Origin: Manihot esculenta
Taxonomy: Eukaryota; Streptophyta; Magnoliopsida; Malpighiales; Euphorbiaceae
NCBI RefSeq assembly: GCF_001659605.2
Contig: NC_035164.2
Location: forward strand, 9,634,994 to 9,698,993
DNA: 64,000 nucleotides
Direction of reading: 5' to 3'
Made by a program: the position numbers and the translations under genes. The notes below the pieces were generated by a model. The model did not search any database, was not told the DNA's origin, and saw only the letters and a list, made by a program, of their open reading frames with translations. Shown here piece after piece: positions 56,997 through 64,000 of this stretch (the stretch's first letter is position 1; every line of letters starts with the position of its first letter).

Positions 56997-59246
56997 TGTA
57001 ACGACCCGAAAATCGGACCGCTACCGGCGCTAGGATCCGGGTCGGCTTAAGGCCGCCAAGACCCGTAGCAAGCCTGACATACATCCTGAAAACCTGTTTA
57101 ATCCCATACATGATCAACAACATACATAAAAATTTTAAAACTTTTCTTTCATACACCCAACTCAACCTGAGCATGCACTGTACATAGCCATAATCATAAT
57201 CATGACCCCTCTGTGGGATCCCATCAATGCCCCAATGGGCGATACATCATAAGATGAGTTGGCTCACATGAACATTATAAAACATCTCTGATCATGTATT
57301 AAAAGGGATACCTTATACATAATGTCAAGCACAATCTCTAAACCTCAATATCATTACATGACTGAAACTGTACTTTTACATAACCTAATACATTTATTAT
57401 CTATTACATACACAAGACTTCATTACTCTTGTAAACCTCCTGGTCTACCTTGTACCTGCAATCCTAGGGAAATTGGGAGAGGGGTGAGCTACTAGAGCCC
57501 AGTGAGCAGAATAATAAAACATTTAAAAACATATGATAACATGGAATGCATCACATCACAGCTAATCACCTCAAGGATGAACCTGTCACCAATAGCCCTC
57601 TACATGGTCCAACTGTGCCAGAACGTAGAATGGGTCCTGGTCTTTCCCTTACATATCATAACATAACAGTGTCCAACTGTGCCAGAACGTAGAATGGGTC
57701 CTGGTCTTTCCCTTACATAGTGCCAGCGAACGTAGAATGGGTCCCACTGGTCTTACATTCCGTACCGTACATATCACATTGTCATAACATAGATCGAGAG
57801 CTATGGATCATCCAGCATTCATCCATATCAACATTTAAATATGCAATGCAACATATTCGTGAATTCTAATGCAAGCAACTTAATTCATCACATGGCATTC
57901 ATGATGCATGATTATGCTCAATCCTTGCAATTGATTTGCTTAAAAACATAAAGGGTTATTCCACTCACCTCTGGATAGTTCTGACCAGGCACTGGGGCAA
58001 CAGACTCACTGCTGGGGTCCTCGGTTCCTCGGGTCCGAACCTACACAGGTGGACTCAAATGAGGGACCAACCATACATGAACATAACTCTAAACTATTCC
58101 CCAAAAACCCCCTAAAACATCATGGATTAATCATAGAAAAACATGCAAGAAAAGGCTGGACAGGGCACTTTCGGCGGCAGGTTCGGCGGCCGAAAGTCCC
58201 TCCAGAGCCGAAAGTCAGGCAGGTTCAGCGGCACCTTCGGCGGACGAAACTCCCAGACAGAGGCGAAACTCATGCTTGTTCAGCGGCACTTTCGGCGGCC
58301 GAAACTCCCAGACAGAGACGAAAGTCTCCTTTCGGGGGCAAGCTTCGGCAGCCGAAGGCTGCCTCCACAAGCACGTTCGGCGGCCGAAAGTTCCTTCGGC
58401 TGCCGAACCTGGTTTCTCCCAGAATGGCAGAAACTCAGCTCCCCTATGCATTTATGCCTCCAAAACTACCCAAACATGCATAAACCTATTCTACAACATT
58501 CCCAATCATACACAAGCAAACATACAAGTTCCTAGGGGCATCAAACCAACAAAAACACCAACTACAACACACGAGCAACTCACATTGTTCAAAATCACCT
58601 CAAAAACCCATAAGCTCAACATAAGCTACACATGCATTTTCTACCCCATGAACTTGCATAAAACTTGCTTAAAACATAAAGTAAGCTAGAGATCGACTCT
58701 TACCTCTTGAAGATCGAGGGTAGAGGCGATCTAACTTGGAGTTGGAAGAGATTTGAGTTCTTGAACCTCAAAGCTCCAAAACTTGCTCAAAACTCGGAAA
58801 TCTTCAAAACAAGATGAAAACTAGTGAAAAACTCGAAAGATCTGACGGAAAAGACTCAAGATCGGTGAGGGGTGGCGGAGAACTCACCTTGGCCGGAAAT
58901 GGGGAAAAAGCACGCCCGTTTTCGGCTAAGGGACCCTTTTATAGTGGCTGGCCAGGCCACGTTCGGGGGCCGAACGTGCCTCCGCATGCAGCCATGTTCG
59001 GCGGCCGAACTTGAGGTTCGGCGGCCGAACTTGAGGTTTGACGGCCGAACTTGAGGTTCGGCGGCCGAACCTGAGTTTTCCTTCAAGGTTGTTTTTATGC
59101 AAAAACTCATTTCCATTCTACTTAAAACCATGAAATTCCTTAAAACATTTTATGAAAACATGATTCTACCCTACTAGAGGCTTCCGACATCCAAGATTCC
59201 ACCGGACGGTAGCAATTCCGATACCGGAGTCTAGCCGGGTATTACA
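56997..59246 (-). repeat. 5' LTR of T3
   Basis: 2250 bp. Near 58995-59075 four palindrome units stand in a row (one mutated to TTTGACGGCCGAA), and the CTTTCCTCACTTATGCTTTCG spacer block of other copies is missing. This suggests recombination between palindrome units. Confidence 0.95.
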
Positions 59247-59251
59247 CCTTC

Positions 59252-61352
59252 GGGAGCGCTTTTAGGCCCCCGAAAGCAGAAGTGAGGGAAGTCCAGGTTC
59301 GGCCGCCGAACCTCAAGTTCGGCCGCCGAACATGGCATGCATGCGGAGGCACGTTCGGCCCCCGAACGTGGCAAGGCCAGCCACTATAAAAGGGTCCCTT
59401 AGCTGAAAACGGGCGAGCTTTTTCCCCATTTCCGGCCAAGGTGAGCTCTCCGCCGTCCCTCACCGATCTTGAGTTCTTTCCTTCCAATCCTACTCGATTT
59501 TCATGAGTTTTTACTTTGTTTTGAAGATTTTCAAGCTTTGAGCAAAGTTTTGAAGCTTTGAAGTTCAAGGGAACTCAACCCCTCCCATCTCCGAGTTAGG
59601 TCGTCTCTCTCTCGATCTCCACGAGGTAAGAGCCGATCTTAAGCTCATTGCATGTTTTAAGTAAGTTTTAAGTGGATCTATGGGGTAGAATGCATGCTTA
59701 GCTCATGATTAGGTTTATGGGTTTTATATGTATTTATGAACAATGTGAATTGCTTGTTGTGTTGTAGTTGGGGTTTTTGATGGTTTGATGCCCCTAGGAA
59801 CTTGTATGCTTGTTTGTGTATGTTTGGGAATGTTGTAGAATAGGTTTATGCATGATTGGGTAGTTTTGGAGGCAAATGTGCATAGAAGAGCTGAGTTTCT
59901 GCCACTAAGGGAGAAACCAGGTTCGGCAGCCAAAGGAACTTTCGGCCGCCGAACATGCTTATGGAGGCAGCGTTCGGCTGCCGAAGCTTGCCCCCGAAAG
60001 GAGACTTTCGTCTCTGTCTGGGAGTTTCGGCCGCCGAAAGTGCCGCCAAACATGCTTGAGTTTCGCCTCTGTCTGGGAGTTTCGGCCGCCGAAGGTGCCG
60101 CCGAACCTGCCTGACTTTCGGCTCTGGAGGGACTTTCGGCCGCCGAACATGCCGCCGAAAGTGCCCTGTCCAGCCCTCTCTTGCATGTTTTTCTATGATT
60201 GTTTCATGATGTTTTAGGGGGTTTTTGGGGAGTAGTTTAGAGTTATGTTCATGTTTGTTTGGTCCCTCATTTGAGTCCACCTGTGTAGGTTCAGACCCGA
60301 GGAACCGAGGACCCCAGCAGTGAGTCAGCTGCTCCAGTGTCTGGTCAGAGATACCCAGAGGTGAGTGGAATAACTCATTATGTTTTAAAGCAAATAATGG
60401 ACTTTTTAGAATGTTTCACGCATCATGAATGCAATGAGATGTACTAGGTTGTTTGCATTAGAATTCACGAATATGTTGCATTGCATACTTTATTGCTGAT
60501 TGATGTGGATGAACGTTGGATGATCCAAAGCCCTCGATCTATGATATGACAATGTGATATGTACAGTACGGAATGTAAGACCAGTGCGACCCATTCTACG
60601 TTCGCTGGCACCATGTAAGGGAAAGACCAGGACCCATTCTACGTTCTGGCACAGTTGGACTGTTATGTTATGCTATGTTATGTAAGAGAAAGACCAGGAC
60701 CCATTCTACGTTCTGGCACAGTTGGACTATGTAGAGGGCTATTGGTGACAAGTTCATCCTTGATGTGATTAGCTGTGATGTGATGCATTCCATGATGCCA
60801 TATGATTTAAATGTTTTTATTATTCTGCTCATTGGGCTCTAGTAGCTCACCCCTCTCCCATTTTCCCAGGAGTGCAGGTACAGGGTAGACCAGGAGATCC
60901 GTAAGAGTAATGAAGTCATGTGTATGTAATAGATAGTGTGGACATGATAAATGTATTAATGTTATGTAAAAGTACAGTTTTAGTCATGTAATGACTTTGA
61001 GGATTAGAGGTTGTGCTTGACTATATGTATGAGATATCCCTTTTAATACATAATCTTAGATATTTTATGATGATTATGCAAACCAACTCAACTTATGACG
61101 TATCGCCCATTGGGGCATTGATGAGATCCCACAGAGGGGGTCATGATTATGATTATGTTTATGTACAGTGCATGCACAGGTTGAGTTGGGTGTATGAACA
61201 AAAGAAAAGTTTTAAATTTTTATGTATTTTCTTGATCATGTATGGGATTAAACAAGTTTTCAGGTTGCATGTTAGGCTTGCTACGGGTCTCGGCGGCCTT
61301 AAGCCGACCTGGATCCTAGCGCCGGTAGCGGTCCGATTTTCGGGTCGTTACA
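59252..61352 (+). repeat. 5' LTR of T2, right part
   Basis: Continues the T2 LTR from GGGAGCGCTTTTAGG, with TATA box (CCACTATAAAAGGG near 59382), the second palindrome cluster (59920-60165, with one more unit than T1), the tandem block (60578-60730), and the end GTCGTTACA at 61352. Confidence 0.95.
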
Positions 61353-61355
61353 GAA

Positions 61356-61370
61356 TGGTATCAAAGCCCT
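61356..61370 (+). other. Primer binding site of T2, one mismatch
   Basis: TGGTATCAAAGCCCT, with A for G compared with the TGGTATCAGAGCCCT of the other T copies. Confidence 0.88.
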
Positions 61371-61622
61371 AGGTTCATAGGATCGGACCTAGAGTGTCGG
61401 GCTCATAGATGTTCTAGAAAGTCAAGCACAATAGGAAGATCATGTCCACTAGGATAGGATGTGGAGTCCTGTCTTGTATGATGATGTGAAATGCCATGAT
61501 TATATACATGTGCATTGATGCTATGATATGAATGATGTATATGTGATGAGGGTTCATGTGTGCCCACATGAACCATATGATGCTAATGTTTGTGTGGTGT
61601 GTTCTGTTTTTCAGAAAACAGG

Positions 61623-64000
61623 ATGAGAGGAACCCGTCGATCTGCAAGATTGACTGGAGTGCCACCTGAGGATGAGGGCACGAGCGCCCGTCCTCCTACA
61701 TTGCCTAGGGCAATGTCATGTAGAGCAAACAGAGAAAGATTGTCAAGGGACCCTAGAAGGTCTTTTGATGCTAGCAGAAGGGGGACAGATAGAGGAGGAA
61801 GTTCTTCAGATGTGAGAGAAGTTATGGAAGAGGATCAGAGGAGGGATGGGAATCTGGATGTTAGCATGGAGGAAGAGGGGACAGGGGAGTCACAGGGAGG
61901 CGTTCAGGCCTCGGGGTATGGTTTTCCACCCCATTATCCACCCTTCCCACAGGGTTCAGGGTATCCGATGGGAGGTTTATCGGATTATTCCAGTTTTAAC
62001 CCCTACCCTACCTACATGCCTTATCCACCTTTCTATCCACCTTACACACAGTACCCAACTTATCCACCCTCACCCTTCTATCCAAACCCGGCAAACCCCA
62101 CCTCGGGGAATGCTGCACCCCCACCTCCACCACCTACAGAACCAGCAGCCCCAGTTACTCAACCTTCTAGACCTAGCTCAGCCGGTGGGAGCAAGGTAAA
62201 GATGACAGATTACCTTAAGCTGGATGCTCCCAAATACAAGTCAGGGGATGACCCCTTTGAGTATCTGAGAGTAGTGAAAACAATAACTGATGAGCTAAGG
62301 GCGGATGATAGCAGGGCCATTCAGATGGCAGGGTTCACCTTAAAGTGCAAGAAGGCACGGGAATGGTTCAAGTGTTATGTGGACCCGAGACTAGACGGCA
62401 TGACATGGGAAGAATTTGCAAATGAGTTCGCTGGATGGGCTTTTCCAGAAAGTTCCAGAGAACTGAAGATGATTGAGTTTGAACAGCTAAGGCAGACAGA
62501 ACACATGAGTGTGGAGGAGTTCACGGATAAATTCTTGGAGCCATTGCCTTTTTCAGGGCAAGCTCTAGATACCGATTCGAAGAAAGCCAAGAGATATGTT
62601 ATGAAGCTGCATTCCAGGTACTCCTCTTTGATTCAGTCAGTTGAGAGGGAAAGTTTCCACACTGTGGTAGATATGGCTCGAAGGATGGAGGCCAGTGCTA
62701 TAGTTGAGGGGTCAGTGAAGCAGTCAGTGACCCAGTCTTCAGGGGTTAAGACCCCAGGCAGAGGAGGGCAGGTCTCTCTTCTCAGGGCTCAAGTAGCAAG
62801 AGGTGGAATAACACCACCAAGAAACCGAAGAAGAACAAGTTTTGGAGTAAGTTGAAATCTGGTCTGGGTTTCGGCGGTGGCTCGAGCTCAGGTTCAAACG
62901 GTACAGAATGCCAAAGGTGTGGGAGGCCGCACAAAGGAGTGTGTCGAGCTGGGACTAATTCATATTTCAGATGTGGACAGGAGGGACACATGGCTCGGGA
63001 GTGTCCTAGAGCACCTTTTATGGGCCAGCCCCAGCAAACAGCTTCTAGTAGTGTGGCACAGCCAGCAGCTCCAACCACAACTCAGGGCAGTGGCAGAGGT
63101 AGAGGGAGAGGGGCAGCCTCTTCTTCTGGTTCCCGAGGTGAAGGTCCATCAGCTCCAGCCAGGATCTTCACCATGACTCAGCAGGAGGCTAACACATCCA
63201 ACACCGTGGTGTCAGGTAATCTCGTCATTGGGTGTTCTGATGTGTATGCATTAATGGACCCGGGTGCATCTCATTCTTTTATTGCTCCGAGAGCCGTTGA
63301 GAGGTTGGGTCTGATAGTCTCTGGGTTAGAGTGTCCCCTATGGGTCAATGGACCCAAGTGTGACCCGTCAGTGGCAGAGTTAGTCTGCCAGTACAGTCCA
63401 GTTTTTATTGAGGGAAGATGCCTCTCCGCCGACCTTGTGGTTCTAGATTTGACAGACTTTAACGTCATTCTAGGGATGGATTGGCTATCTACCCATGGTG
63501 CTACCTTGGACTGCAGGGACAAGGTAGTCAGGTTCAGAGATCAGAATGGGTCAGAGGTCGTCTTCAGAGGAGACAAGAGGGGTACACCTAGAGGTCTGAT
63601 ATCAGCTCTTCAGGCTCGTAGGTTGCTTAGGAAGGGATGTCAGGGGTATTTGGCTCATGTGAGAGAGCTTAGTAGTCAGGTCAAGGAGCCAGCCTCGGTG
63701 CCAGTTGTCAGAGAGTTTCAGGATGTCTTTCCAAACGAGCTTCCAGGTTTACCACCTGCTAGGGAGATAGAGTTCGAGATAGAGTTGGTGCCTGGAACTA
63801 GACCGATCTCTATCCCTCCCTACAGGATGGCCCCAGCTGAGTTGAAGGAGTTGAAAGAGCAGTTGCAGGAGCTGGTAGAAAAGGGCTTCATCCGACAGAG
63901 TACCTCACCTTGGGGTGCTCCAGTCTTGTTTGTAAAGAAGAAGGATGGGTCCCTCAGACTTTGTATCGACTACAGGCAGTTGAACAAAGTCACTACCAAG
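61623..64000 (+). pseudogene. T2 gag-protease-RT (frameshifted, runs off the window)
   Basis: Starts MRGTRRSARLTGVPPE. gag is open to about 62768, where one C is missing (GAGGGCAGG versus GAGGGCCAGG in T1) and the frame is lost; a stop follows at 62853. The continuing frame carries [12 protein letters not shown], then [15 protein letters not shown], where the first zinc-knuckle Cys is Tyr, then the protease [13 protein letters not shown] with [10 protein letters not shown] (Asp to Asn before VILG compared with T1), and RT up to [11 protein letters not shown] at the window end. Confidence 0.93.

Larger units (their letters stand above)
39608..59246 (-). mobile_element. T3: T-family element (minus), TSD CCTTC, hosting T4
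   Basis: Minus-strand element with 3' LTR at 39608-41921, 5' LTR at 56997-59246, and the internal region split by T4 plus its TSD (42866-52829). Without T4 it is about 9.7 kb. It is disabled by a leader/gag-start deletion near 56950, a one-base insertion near 54950 and a TAG at 54102-54104. Confidence 0.96.
39385..64000 (+). mobile_element. T2: T-family element (plus), hosting T3 and T4, 3' end outside the window
   Basis: The 5' LTR starts at 39385, is interrupted at 39607 by T3, resumes at 59252 and ends at 61352. Leader, gag, protease and the first part of RT follow to the window end. The resumption is exact: left CCTTC (39603-39607) and right CCTTC (59247-59251) rejoin the LTR in register with T1. 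Its own left TSD would be CCTAT; the right one is not visible. Confidence 0.93.

Overview
The window is eukaryotic and almost certainly from an angiosperm, probably a eudicot. It holds plant-type Ty3/Gypsy and Ty1/Copia LTR retrotransposons, hAT and MULE DNA transposons, and a captured fragment of a plant SKU5-similar (SKS) gene with plant-type introns. I see no intact host gene, rRNA, tRNA or CRISPR array. The species cannot be fixed from the sequence. The window reads as repeat-rich intergenic DNA in which elements sit inside older elements. Most nesting was established from exact 5-bp target duplications (TSDs) and from host reading frames that resume on the far side of each insert.

Layout. 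(1) 1-6196, minus strand: a decayed Ty3/Gypsy element (A) whose reverse transcriptase is split by a 2.2-kb solo LTR (T0, TSD CTTAG). A lies inside a hAT transposase pseudogene that continues to a hAT terminus near 7828. (2) 8001-19978: a Mutator-like element with long terminal inverted repeats and a 9-bp TSD, carrying a rearranged SKS gene fragment (Pack-MULE). It is split by a full-length chromodomain Gypsy element T1 (9159-19667, TSD TTACC) with about 99% identical LTRs. (3) 19988-21490: AT-rich DNA with nothing recognised. (4) about 21495-27642: a Copia pol pseudogene split by a 3.2-kb solo LTR (V, TSD GAAAG). (5) 27721-29187: solo LTR D2; then a diverged MITE-like element. (6) 30212 to beyond 64000: element D1 (Tat/Athila-like). 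Its 5' LTR is split by the scrambled element U (30906-38073, TSD CAGCC). Its gag start is split by T2 (+), whose LTR is split by T3 (-, TSD CCTTC), whose integrase is split by T4 (-).

T0-T4 are one family, here called T. It is a chromovirus, most like the Tekay/Del group, with LTRs of about 2.2-2.3 kb, a tRNA-iMet primer site, the order gag, protease, RT, RNase H, integrase, chromodomain, and a purine tract AAGGGGGGGAGAA. U is a sister family with the same plan. No copy has a complete open frame; all carry stops, frameshifts, deletions or rearrangements.

The most unusual object is U. Its TSD and outer ends are normal, but its inside is a mosaic of direct and inverted LTR and pol blocks. Three inverted block pairs are exactly collinear, most junctions show 3-5 bp of microhomology, and one pair of junctions is precisely reciprocal. 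Other notable points are the Pack-MULE, dense TTCGGCCGCCGAA palindromes (GCC-box cores) next to the T and U LTR promoters, conserved splice-site-like signals in the long leaders, and an internal gag duplication in T1.
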